Shown piece by piece: positions 24,170 through 38,000 of a DNA stretch of 64,000 nucleotides. The translations under genes were made by a program, and so were the position numbers. Within the stretch, counting starts at the first letter, position 1. Each line of letters begins with the position of its first letter. The notes beneath the pieces are model-generated. The model was not told where the DNA came from. It saw nothing but the letters and a program-made list of their open reading frames with translations, and did no database searches. Origin of the DNA: Ephydatia muelleri (lineage: Eukaryota > Porifera > Demospongiae > Spongillida > Spongillidae); the NCBI GenBank assembly GCA_013339895.1, contig JABACO010000002.1, positions 6,368,396 through 6,432,395 on the forward strand. Reading direction: 5' to 3'.

Positions 24170-27100
24170 CAGGCACAAACCATTTTTATCAGAAATGCAA
24201 TTGAGCAAACCACGAACTGAATCTTTGAACAAAAGAGAATAAGAACCTCTGTAAACACCAAATAGTGGAGATTAATGGAGTCATGCCCCAGGCCATGTAG
24301 GAAGGGTCATCATAACTGTAATGGTACTGTACCTAGTATCCTTGCTTTTTGCACCACCAATCCTACATCCTACAGATCACTTCCTCGATAGAAAAATTAT
24401 CTTATTCACTTGTTTCCCTGATTATTATTCCCTCCCTCCCCCTCGTCCCCAGGACAGTATTGATAGCTTTTGGTTCAGTTCTAAAAGCATATTCTTGGTA
24501 CCACTTTCACTCAGTAGCCCGCTGTGAGTCTTGGTACCACTTTGTGCTTGGACTCGGGGGTCTTCTTCAGTCGTACCTGGTACTCTTCCACTATCACTAA
24601 ACGTAATACAATGACAACCACCTGCCGAGTTCTACTTAAGACAATAGTGATATCATAACTGCACATGATACTTGCAGCCAGGCAACTGTTAATGAATTTG
24701 CACCTGCTATACATAAGGACAAGAAATGATTGTCCCAACTGGAAAGAATGTTTGTAGGTTGTTGTCGCTATTGCATAGTACATGTAAGTGTTTAAGTTGT
24801 GTAAGTGGATCCATTTTATTCTGGGTCACAAACCTATATTCTGCTCCCACGCACGAAATTTCTGTCTAATATCTTGACCGGCTGATGGTTGTACATGTTA
24901 CTCAAATTAAATGGCTGACATTGAAGTGCAGACCTGTTACTCCAAATGTTTAACAAAGCGTATGTTGTATGTACATATTTTTTGTGTATTTGATAGATTT
25001 TATATCAGCGGGCAAGTGGAGGCAATGCTCCGTTATCGTTTTAAAACACACGATCAAAAACTATGCCCACGAAGCCAATCCTACATAGGTACACTAGCGC
25101 GTGTCCTGATTATATTCTCCTCAGCCATTAAAGCCTTTGTCAACAGAGTTCAATATTTGCAATTTTGACATTTGTCTTAGTCTAGTGTTACACAAGCTGT
25201 ATGGTACCACATAAACCACAACATTTAGACACGTGATATGCTTTTAATATACCATCATCATTCCAAAATAATAGGCACAGAGTAATTCTCTTTCATACAT
25301 GTATGGACATACTTGCATTATGTCATTCTTACCAAGGCATGATGCTGTCTCATTATCAATGGGGTAGCTACTCAGGTCCACAGTTTCCAACATGGTATTG
25401 ACTTGGACACCTTTAATCACTTCTTTTAATCCCTCTGGTTGTAGTTCACATCCCAAAAGGTCCAGTACCTTAAGAGTATTATTCTCCATCAACATCATAC
25501 CTGTGTGAAGTAATGTCCACAATGTTGAGACTTGTTATGATGGCTGACACACATGAGGGTCAGAGATTGAATCAATGTGCATTAAGTGACAGTGTGTGTC
25601 TAACATAGCTATGGTCCTTGAGTGTGGGTGTGTGCAATTGCTAAACATACAATGTATGCTTGAAAAGGTGTGTGCATCTATACAGTGATGCATCCACTAT
25701 GCAAAGCTATCAGTTTGTGTGTAAGGGGAAGGGGCAGAGAGGTGTATGTCCCTTTCTGTTTCAGTGATATAATTCTCTTTTGTGTCATTGAAATTGTACA
25801 CATGATGCAGTGGAGCCTCTCCTCCCACTCCCATGTGACTCTGTGGTCCCATAATGAGAGTTGTTGGATATCGTTTCCTTCAATAACCGTTTTTCTGTTT
25901 CTGTAGACTACAATTGTGCTACACAGATACTGAAAAAAAAAAAAACAACTTTTATTTGCAAGTGTGGATATTACAGGTCGTGGATGGCTGATTTAAGCAC
26001 CCTGGATTTTGGTTATGACCAAATATGGTCAGTCAAAACAATGCCCTACATCATCCAATGTAATGCTACATACTGTTCCACATTGTATGATGTCATTCTT
26101 ACCAAGGCATGATGCTCTCTTGTTATCAATGGTGTTGCGTGACAGGACCAGGGTTTCCAACTTTTTATGATGACTGACACAGGTGTGTGCATTTGTACAC
26201 TGTATACATGTACATGTATCCACTATGCTAGCTACATACATCGATTTGTGTGCCCTTACTTCTAAGGGAAAGGGGAAGAGAGGATGATGCAAGGCCCTTT
26301 CTGTTTCAGTGATATAAGTTCTCTTTTGTATCGTTGTGATTGAACATCATAAAATTTTTTGCATTTGAGAGAGTTGTTGAATAAAGTTTCCGTCTAAACA
26401 CATTGTAGTGTTTCTTTAGACAACAAGTTTGAAGTACAGCATGCAAAGAATTAATTTTGCAGTATAAATTATAAAAAGGTCTCAGACTATTAAAGTGTAC
26501 ATATCATTTAATTATTTTGTAACACATCGCATGTTTTCAATCCCATTCGTTGCACAAACACGTTGTGCTGTTAAACAGTGATACATGTTACATGTTTCTG
26601 TCAAAGTGAGGCACTCGCAATCCCTTCCCACACACGCACATACCACATACATACACACACACATACACACACATACACACACACACTCGGGACTAAGGAG
26701 ACTTCTCCATGTTGAGCCTTGAAAATATATGTACATGTACATGGTAATGCTTTGTTCACTGTTGCTTTATTGACAGAGTTAATTACCAGATGAATTACAC
26801 AATTACATGTACATCATAACTCAATGCATAAAGGAAGCCTTGTAATACAAGTAACATTAATTAGTGGCAAGGTTTAGTACCAGTACTGAACTTCAGCATC
26901 ATCTACAATGTATCTACCTATGCATGCATTCATTGTATTGTTACATTTCTGTGCTTCCATTATACTGTATTTCATATCGCTTAATATTACAATACTCAAA
27001 TCTAAAACTGAACCTGTGGTTTAACATTCCGTTGCATAGACTGCAACAACTGCTGCATTACTAGACACAGTGCAAACATGCATATTCAGTCACCAATGAA

Positions 27101-27889
27101 GGAGCAAAGTTACAAGTACCTATTACATGGCGCTTTTAAGCAATGAGTTATGATGTCATTGTGTTGCTGTGTAAGAAATCAGGTGATCAAATACCATCCA
27201 TCCATTACATCATTAATATCTGTAGCCTTACTCATTGCTTTTGTGAAGCAAGTACACTACACTTAATGTTCAGACTACATACTTGTGCATACATAATATA
27301 TGCAGTCATGTGCATAAGTATACTGTATATGTATCAGTCTGTTTCTAGATGCAGGTAGGAATCTTTAAAATGTAAAATTTAATGTCTCACAACATCAGTA
27401 TAATAATTTTTAATGTAAGTTCAGAAAATGTTTTTAGCATACCTAATCTCTTTCGGGTGTTGAACCACTCCCCCCTCCATTTTTTCATCGCAAGAAATAG
27501 CAACTACAATTGATTTTAAGAAATTCTTGATTTAACCGCCCTCCATCCCCCCTCTCTGTAATCCATAAACGACACTTAGTGCAAGAGTAATCTTGGTCAC
27601 AAGTGTCTCACCAGTCTCCTCTTATGACTCTCTATAATCTATAGTGTAGCTACTGAAATTGTGTGTGTGTGTATGTGTATGTATACCTGTGCATGTATAT
27701 GTTATACAATGTGTGCATTGTGTAATTGGTATTAATATGCAAACAATGCATGTACTGAAATCAGCGTGCAACGGTTCGTAGAAAATGGTTCTTGTCATTT
27801 TTAGTTTACATGAGGGAGGGGTGTGGTTTCCAGGCAACAAGAAAACAATACTAAGTACACTCGTGCATTATTCTTCCTCATCAATAATT

Positions 27890-27934
<45 letters not shown>

Positions 27935-30900
27935 CAGACACAAACCATTTTTATCAGAAATGCAATTGAGCAAACCACGAACTGAATCTTTGAACAAAAC
28001 AGAATAAGAACCTCTGTAAACACCAAATAGTGGAGATTAATGGAGTCATGCCCCAGGCCATGTAGGAAGGGCCATCATAACTGTAATGGTACTGTACCTA
28101 GTATCCTTGCTTTTTGCACCACCAATCCTACATCCTACAGATCACTTCCTCGATAGAGAAATTATCTTATTTACTTGTTTCCCTAATTATTATCCCCAGC
28201 CCCCTCCCCCTCCTCCCCAGGACAGTATTGATAGCTATTGATTCAGTTCTAAAAACATATTCTTGGTACCGCTTTCACTCAGTAGCCCGCTATGAGTCTT
28301 GGTACCACTTTGTGCTTAGACTCGGGGGTCTTCTTCAGTCGTACCTGGTACTCTTCCACTATCACTAAACGTAAATACAAAGACAACCACCTGCCGAGTT
28401 TCTACTTAAGACAATAGTGATATCATAATTGCACATGATACTTGCAGCCAGGCAACTGCTAATGAATTTGCACCTGCTATACATAAGGACAAGAATTGAT
28501 TCTCCCAACTGGAAAGAATGTTTGTAGGTTGTTGTCGCTACTGCATAGTACATGTAAGTGTTAATAAGTTGTGTAAGTGGATCCATTTTATTCTGGGTCA
28601 CAAACCTATATTCTGCTCCCACGCACGAAATTCCTGTCTAATATCTTGACCGGCTGATGGTTGTACATGTTATTTAAATTAAATGGCTGACATTGAAGTG
28701 CAGACCTGTTACTCCAAATGTTTAACAAAGCGTATGTTGCATGTACATACTAGATTATATGTATGCAGGCGAGTGGAGGCAACACTCCGTTATCGTTTTA
28801 AAACATACTATCTAAAACTCCCCCCATGGAGCCAATCCTACATAGGTACACTAGGGCGGGTCCTGATCATTTGCTACTCAGTCATAAAAGCCTTCTTCAA
28901 CAGAATTTAAAATACACTGTATCCAAATTCGATATTTGTCTTAGTTTAGTGTTACACATGCTGTATGGTACCGCATAAAACACTACATTTACACACGTAA
29001 TATGCTTTTAATATACCATCATCATTCCAAAATAATAGGTAATTAGTGCACAGAGATGTGATGTAATGCTCTTTCATACATGTATGGACATACTTGCATT
29101 ATGTCATTCTTACCAAGGCATGATGCTCTCTTGTTATCAATAGTGTTGTGTGACAGGACCAGGGTTTCCAACTTGGTATTGACTTGAACACCTTTGATCA
29201 CTTCTTCTAATCCCTCTGGTTGTAGTTTACACCAGGCAAGGTTGAGTTCCTTAAGAGTATTATTCTCCTTCAACATCATACCTGTGTGAAGTAATGTTCA
29301 CAACATTGAGACTTCTTATGATGACTGACACAGGTGTGTGCATGCGTACACTGCATACATGTATCCACTATGCTAGCTACATACATCGATTTGTGTGCCC
29401 TTACTTGTAAGGGAAAGGGGAACAGAGGATGATGCAAGGCCCTTTCTGTTTCAGTGATATAAGTTCTCTTTTGTATCGTTGTGATTGAACATCATAAACT
29501 TTTTGTATATATTCCCATTTGAGAGTTGTTGAATAAAGTTTCCGTCTAAACACATTGTAGTGTTTCTTTAGACAACAAGTTTGAAGTACAGCATGCAAAG
29601 AATTTATTTTGCAGTATAAATTATAAAAAGGTCTCAGACTATTAAAGTGTACATTTCATTTAATTATTTTGTAACACATCGCATATTTTCAATTCCATTC
29701 GTTGCACAAACACGTTGTGCTGTTAAACAGTGATACATGTTACATGTTTCTGTCAAAGTGAGGCACTCGCAATCCCTTCCCACACACGCACATACCACAT
29801 ACATGCACACACATACACACACATACACACACACACTCGGGACTACAGAGACTTCTCCATGTTGAGCCTTGAAAATGTATGTACATGTACATGGTAATGC
29901 TTTGTTCACTGTTGCTTTATTGACAGAGTTAATTACCAGATGAATTACACAATTACATGTACATCATAACTCAATGCATAAAGGAAGCCTTGTAATACAA
30001 GTAACTTTAATTAGTGGCAAGGTTTAGTACCAGTACTGAACTTCAGCATCATCTACAATGTATCTAGCTATGTATGCATTCATTGTATTGTTATATTTCT
30101 GTTCTTCCATTATACTGTATTTCATATCGCTTAATATTACAATACTCGAATCTAAAACTGAACCTGTGGTTTAACATTCCGTTGTATAGACTGCAACAAC
30201 TGCTGCATTACTAGACACAGTGTAAACATGCATATTAAGTCACCAATGAAGGAGCAAAGTTACAAGTACCTATTACATGGCTCTTTTAAGCAATGAGTTA
30301 CATATGATGTCATTGTGTTGCTGTGTAAGAAATCAGGTGATCAAATACCATCCATCCATTACATCATTAATTGTGAAGCAAGTACACTACACTTAATGTT
30401 CAGACTACATACATAATATATGCAGTCATGTGCATAAGTATACTGTATATGTATCACTCTGTTTCTAGATGCAGGTAGGAATCTTTAAAATGTAAAATTT
30501 AATGTCTCACAATTAGGAAACAACATCAGTATAATTATTTTTAATGTAAGTTCAGAAAATGTTTTTAGCATACCTAATCTCTTTCGGGTGTTGAACCACT
30601 CCCCCCTCCATTTTTTCATCACAAGAAATAGCAACTACAATTGATATTAAGAAATTCTTGATTTAACCGCCCTCCATCCCCCCCTCTCTGTAATCCATAC
30701 ACGACACTTAGTGCAAGAGTAATTTTGGTCACAAGTGACTCACCAGTCTCCTCTTATCACTCTCTATAATCTATAGTGTAGCTACTGAAATAGTGTGTGT
30801 GTATGTGTATGTGTATGTATACCTGTGCATGTATATGTTATACAATGTGTGCATTGTGTAATTGGTTTTAATATGCAAACAATGCATGTACTGAAATCAG

Positions 30901-31025
30901 CTTGCAACGGTTCGTAGGAAATGGTTCCTGTCATTTTTAGCTTACATGAGAGAGGGGTGTGGTTTCCAGGCAACAAGAAAACAATACTAAGTACACTCGT
31001 GCATTATTCTTCCACATCAATAATT

Positions 31026-31102
<77 letters not shown>

Positions 31103-34100
31103 CAGGCACAAACCATTTTTATCAGAAATGCAATTGAGCAAACCACGAACTGAATCTTTGAACAAAAGAGAATAAGAACCTCTGTAAACACCAAATAGTG
31201 GAGATTAATGGAGTCATGCCCCAGGCCATGTAGGAAGGGTCATCATAACTGTAATGGTACTGTACCTAGTATCCTTGCTTTTTGCACCACCAATCCTACA
31301 TCCTACAGATCACTTCCTCGATAGAAAAATTATCTTATTCACTTGTTTCCCTGATTATTATTCCCTCCCTCCCCCTCGTCCCCAGGACAGTAATGATAGC
31401 TTTTGGTTCAGTTCTAAAAGCATATTCTTGGTACCACTTTCACTCAGTAGCCCGCTGTGAGTCTTGGTACCACTTTGTGCTTGGACTCGGGGGTCTTCTT
31501 CAGTCGTACCTGGTACTCTTCCACTATCACTAAACGTAATACAATGACAACCACCTGCCGAGTTCTACTTAAGACAATAGTGATATCATAACTGCACATG
31601 ATACTTGCAGCCAGGCAACTGTTAATGAATTTGCACCTGCTATACATAAGGACAAGAAATGATTGTCCCAACTGGAAAGAATGTTTGTAGGTTGTTGTCG
31701 CTATTGCATAGTACATGTAAGTGTTTAAGTTGTGTAAGTGGATCCATTTTATTCTGGGTCACAAACCTATATTCTGCTCCCACGCACGAAATTTCTGTCT
31801 AATATCTTGACCGGCTGATGGTTGTACATGTTACTCAAATTAAATGGCTGACATTGAAGTGCAGACCTGTTACTCCAAATGTTTAACAAAGCGTATGTTG
31901 TATGTACATATTTTTTGTGTATTTGATAGATTTTATATCAGCGGGCAAGTGGAGGCAATGCTCCGTTATCGTTTTAAAACACACGATCAAAAACTATGCC
32001 CACGAAGCCAATCCTACATAGGTACACTAGCGCGTGTCCTGATTATATTCTCCTCAGCCATTAAAGCCTTTGTCAACAGAGTTCAATATTTGCAATTTTG
32101 ACATTTGTCTTAGTCTAGTGTTACACAAGCTGTATGGTACCACATAAACCACAACATTTAGACACGTGATATGCTTTTAATATACCATCATCATTCCAAA
32201 ATAATAGGCACAGAGTAATTCTCTTTCATACATGTATGGACATACTTGCATTATGTCATTCTTACCAAGGCATGATGCTGTCTCATTATCAATGGGGTAG
32301 CTACTCAGGTCCACAGTTTCCAACATGGTATTGACTTGGACACCTTTAATCACTTCTTTTAATCCCTCTGGCTGTAGTTCACATTCCTCAAGGTCCAGTT
32401 TCTTAAGAGTATTATTCTCCTTCAACATCATACCTGTGTGAAGTAATGTCCACAATGTTGAGACTTGTTATGATGGCTGACACACATGAGGGTCAGAGAT
32501 TGAATCAATGTGCATTAAGTGACAGTGTGTGTCTAACATAGCTATGGTCCTTGAGTGTGGGTGTGTGCAATTGCTAAACATACAATGTATGCTTGAAAAG
32601 GTGTGTGCATCTATACAGTGATGCATCCACTATGCAAAGCTATCAGTTTGTGTGTAAGGGGAAGGGGCAGAGAGGTGTATGTCCCTTTCTGTTTCAGTGA
32701 TATAATTCTCTTTTGTGTCATTGAAATTGTACACATGATGCAGTGGAGCCTCTCCTCCCACTCCCATGTGACTCTGTGGTCCCATAATGAGAGTTGTTGG
32801 ATATCGTTTCCTTCAATAACCGTTTTTCTGTTTCTGTAGACTACAATTGTGCTACACAGATACTGAAAAAAAAAAAAACAACTTTTATTTGCAAGTGTGG
32901 ATATTACAGGTCGTGGATGGCTGATTTAAGCACCCTGGATTTTGGTTATGACCAAATATGGTCAGTCAAAACAATGCCCTACATCATCCAATGTAATGCT
33001 ACATACTGTTCCACATTGTATGATGTCATTCTTACCAAGGCATGATGCTCTCTTGTTATCAATGGTGTTGCGTGACAGGACCAGGGTTTCCAACTTGGTA
33101 TTGACTTGAACACCTTTGATCACTTCTTCTAATCCCTCTGGTTGTAGTTCACATACCTCAAGGTTCAGTTTCTTAAGAGTATTATTCTCCTTCAACATCA
33201 TGCCTGTGTGAAGTAATGTCCACAACATTGAGACTTTTTATTATGACTGACACAGGTGTGTGCATTTGTACACTGTATACATGTACATGTATCCACTATG
33301 CTAGCTACATACATCGATTTGTGTGCCCTTACTTCTAAGGGAAAGGGGAAGAGGATGATGCAAGGCCCTTTCTGTTTCAGTGATATAAGTTCTCTTTTGT
33401 ATCGTTGTGATTGAACATCATAAAATTTTTTGCATTTGAGAGAGTTGTTGAATAAAGTTTCCGTCTAAACACATTGTAGTGTTTCTTTAGACAACAAGTT
33501 TGAAGTACAGCATGCAAAGAATTAATTTTGCAGTATAAATTATAAAAAGGTCTCAGACTATTAAAGTGTACATATCATTTAATTATTTTGTAACACATCG
33601 CATGTTTTCAATCCCATTCGTTGCACAAACACGTTGTGCTGTTAAACAGTGATACATGTTACATGTTTCTGTCAAAGTGAGGCACTCGCAATCCCTTCCC
33701 ACACACGCACATACCACATACATACACACACACATACACACACATACACACACACACTCGGGACTAAGGAGACTTCTCCATGTTGAGCCTTGAAAATATA
33801 TGTACATGTACATGGTAATGCTTTGTTCACTGTTGCTTTATTGACAGAGTTAATTACCAGATGAATTACACAATTACATGTACATCATAACTCAATGCAT
33901 AAAGGAAGCCTTGTAATACAAGTAACATTAATTAGTGGCAAGGTTTAGTACCAGTACTGAACTTCAGCATCATCTACAATGTATCTACCTATGCATGCAT
34001 TCATTGTATTGTTACATTTCTGTGCTTCCATTATACTGTATTTCATATCGCTTAATATTACAATACTCAAATCTAAAACTGAACCTGTGGTTTAACATTC

Positions 34101-34960
34101 CGTTGCATAGACTGCAACAACTGCTGCATTACTAGACACAGTGCAAACATGCATATTCAGTCACCAATGAAGGAGCAAAGTTACAAGTACCTATTACATG
34201 GCGCTTTTAAGCAATGAGTTATGATGTCATTGTGTTGCTGTGTAAGAAATCAGGTGATCAAATACCATCCATCCATTACATCATTAATATCTGTAGCCTT
34301 ACTCATTGCTTTTGTGAAGCAAGTACACTACACTTAATGTTCAGACTACATACTTGTGCATACATAATATATGCAGTCATGTGCATAAGTATACTGTATA
34401 TGTATCAGTCTGTTTCTAGATGCAGGTAGGAATCTTTAAAATGTAAAATTTAATGTCTCACAACATCAGTATAATAATTTTTAATGTAAGTTCAGAAAAT
34501 GTTTTTAGCATACCTAATCTCTTTCGGGTGTTGAACCACTCCCCCCTCCATTTTTTCATCGCAAGAAATAGCAACTACAATTGATTTTAAGAAATTCTTG
34601 ATTTAACCGCCCTCCATCCCCCCTCTCTGTAATCCATAAACGACACTTAGTGCAAGAGTAATCTTGGTCACAAGTGTCTCACCAGTCTCCTCTTATGACT
34701 CTCTATAATCTATAGTGTAGCTACTGAAATTGTGTGTGTGTGTATGTGTATGTATACCTGTGCATATATATGTTATACAATGTGTGCATTGTGTAATTGG
34801 TATTAATATGCAAACAATGCATGTACTGAAATCAGCGTGCAACGGTTCGTAGAAAATGGTTCTTGTCATTTTTAGTTTACATGAGGGAGGGGTGTGGTTT
34901 CCAGGCAACAAGAAAACAATACTAAGTACACTCGTGCATTATTCTTCCTCATCAATAATT

Positions 34961-35001
<41 letters not shown>

Positions 35002-38000
35002 CAGACACAAACCATTTTTATCAGAAATGCAATTGAGCAAACCACGAACTGAATCTTTGAACAAAACAGAATAAGAACCTCTGTAAACACCAAATAGTGG
35101 AGATTAATGGAGTCATGCCCCAGGCCATGTAGGAAGGGCCATCATAACTGTAATGGTACTGTACCTAGTATCCTTGCTTTTTGCACCACCAATCCTACAT
35201 CCTACAGATCACTTCCTCGATAGAGAAATTATCTTATTTACTTGTTTCCCTGATTATTATCCCCAGCCCCCTCCCCCTCCTCCCCAGGACAGTATTGATA
35301 GCTATTGATTCAGTTCTAAAAACATATTCTTGGTACCGCTTTCACTCAGTAGCCCGCTATGAGTCTTGGTACCACTTTGTGCTTAGACTCGGGGGTCTTC
35401 TTCAGTCGTACCTGGTACTCTTCCACTATCACTAAACGTAAATACAAAGACAACCACCTGCCGAGTTTCTACTTAAGACAATAGTGATATCATAATTGCA
35501 CATGATACTTGCAGCCAGGCAACTGCTAATGAATTTGCACCTGCTATACATAAGGACAAGAATTGATTCTCCCAACTGGAAAGAATGTTTGTAGGTTGTT
35601 GTCGCTGTCGCTACTGCATAGTACATGTAAGTGTTAATAAGTTGTGTAAGTGGATCCATTTTATTCTGGGTCACAAACCTATATTCTGCTCCCACGCACG
35701 AAATTCCTGTCTAATATCTTGACCGGCTGATGGTTGTACATGTTATTTAAATTAAATGGCTGACATTGAAGTGCAGACCTGTTACTCCAAATGTTTAACA
35801 AAGCGTATGTTGTATGTACATGTATTTGATAGATTATATATCAGCGGGCGAGTGGAGGCAATGCTCCGTTATCGTTTTAAAACACACGATCAAAAACTAT
35901 GCCCACGAAGCCAATCCTACATAGGTACACTAGCGCGTGTCCTGATTACATTCTCCTCAGCCATAAAAGCCTTTGTCAACAGAGTTCAATATTTGCAATT
36001 TTGACATTTGTCTTAGTCTAGTGTTACACAAGCTGTATTGAACCACATAAACCACAACATTTAGACACGTGATATGCTTTTAATATACCATCATCATTCC
36101 AAAATAATAGGCACAGAGTAATTCTCTTTCATACATGTATGGACATACTTGCATTATGTCATTCTTACCAAGGCATGATGCTCTCTTGTTATCAATGGTG
36201 CAGCCTGACAGGTCCACAGTTTCCAACATGGTATTGACTTGGACACCTTTAATCACTTCTTTTAATCCCTCTGGTTGTAGTTCACATCCCAAAAGGTTCA
36301 GTTCCTTAAGAGTATTATTCTCCTTCAACATCATACCTGTGTGAAGTAATGTCCACAATGTTGAGACTTGTTATGATGATTGACACACATGAGGGTCAGG
36401 GATTGAATCAATGAGTGCAAAGTGACTATACATATGAGGTCAGTACACTATACAAGGGCACTGTTGCTAAGATGATGGCCCCATCCCACCCCAGTTGCAA
36501 TCAGTTGTATTATTCTCCTTCAACATCATACCTGTATAGTATTTATTTGGCAAATGTGTATTGAGAAATATGTAGCTAGATATGTAGACTCAGGAACTGT
36601 CTGCAGTGAATAGTACAAACCAAGAAAAGCATAACAGGACTCACCTAATAGGGATGCCATGGAAGCTGTTATTGTACTGCCTGCTAAGTTGAAGCTTGTA
36701 ATGTGGTCAAAGGCTTTTCCATCTTCCACCAAGAACAGCATTCTCATACACTCATCAGTCAAATCACATGAGAACAAATTCACAGACCACAATGTGGAGC
36801 TGTTGGCAATGCAGTACCCAAGTACATGTAGATCAAATGGATTGAGGACAGTCTCTGAACACTCGAAAGTTTGCTCCTTATATCCCATCAACCTCTGAAT
36901 GAAGGTGGGATTCTGGGTTTCAAACATCCAGCGCAGGCATTCTATTAATCTCTGTTTGTCAGTATTCTCTAATGAAATGACAATGTCTGCCAAGGCATCC
37001 ATATTCTCTGATGTTGTCTGGAACTTGGTAAGGCCCGCCATGAACCGTACAGTCATAGCCATGTTAGGTTTGGTTAAGGAATCGTTCATAAAGACCCTTT
37101 GTTCCGATGTTGGTAGAGATGAAACATACCATGCAGTGAGGAACTCCTGGAGAGTCTTGTGTATAAAATTGTATGAAGCTTTAGAGGAACTTGTCGAGAA
37201 CACTTGTGGTACCTTCTGAAGGAGACCTGATGGATATAAGGAATGAATGGGCACATGGTAGGAACATCATGGTCAACACATCATTGGGGACTAAACATTC
37301 TATGTTCTATCATTATCAGCGAAGATGATATGCTATACCTTCCAAGTTAATTCCTTTAGTAATTATCAAATGCATGTCATTGATACACTTACATGTAGCA
37401 CATTTGGCATACCTAAGGTTTCGATGTTATCTTGCACATCATGGAATATCAATTGGTCATTTAGTGTGCCCTGGTAGGCTAGCCTTGCCACGCACTGTAA
37501 CTGGGAGAGTGTGGTAGATGATAGACCTTCAAAACATGTCATCTTTGATGATGTCACAGCTGTGAGGGAAGGGAAGAAAACACAAACACACCTTTCATCC
37601 CACGTTTTGTAGACAGTATTGTATGGATGTCTCCCCACCACTTTAACATTGGTTACCATCACTCAATGAATGAGAAGAGAACCATAACAATAACTAGCCA
37701 ATAAGTAAAAAAACCTAATTGGTTTGAGAAGTGGCTTTTTCAACTGTGTTCCCAAAACGTATGGGAAGGCAATGGACATACATTGGTGCACACGTTTAGA
37801 ATACATGTCATGTACATGTATGTGGGACAAAAGTTACATGCATCGGTATATAGCCAGCTCCTAGTAGAGCTGTATGTCGTGTGTGATAGCAGATTAGTAG
37901 GTATATCATACATGTATCATAATATGCCTGTATATGTGACAAAACGAATGTAATGAAATTTGAGGGTTACACATATGGCATCATGCTCATCACGTCCTAA

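Larger units (their letters stand above)
18318..36130. repeat. Tandem array of about 6.93-kb units inside NLR2
   Basis: Units begin at the same phrase (catcattccaaaataatagg) near 18.32, 25.26 and 32.19 kb, giving two full units of about 6.94 and 6.93 kb and a partial third of about 3.9 kb. Each full unit has two related halves, A (about 3.75 kb) and B (about 3.15 kb). Both halves carry a 168-nt LRR exon, a CA microsatellite and the same non-coding landmarks. A half-units also hold a second LRR exon about 0.8 kb upstream, intact at 33 kb but truncated at 26.1 and 19.2 kb. Non-coding sequence is nearly identical between units, so the duplication is recent or kept uniform by gene conversion. Confidence 0.9.

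Noticed and set aside
20863..31194. Open frames rich in HTHTHT or CVCVCV within the array
   Set aside because: They are translations of CA/GT microsatellites that vary in length between copies.
18731..35695. Many 60-90-codon frames repeated in every array unit (for example near 19,926, 21,178, 21,747)
   Set aside because: They recur only because the units are duplicated. They have no splice context or recognisable domain and lie in NLR2 introns.
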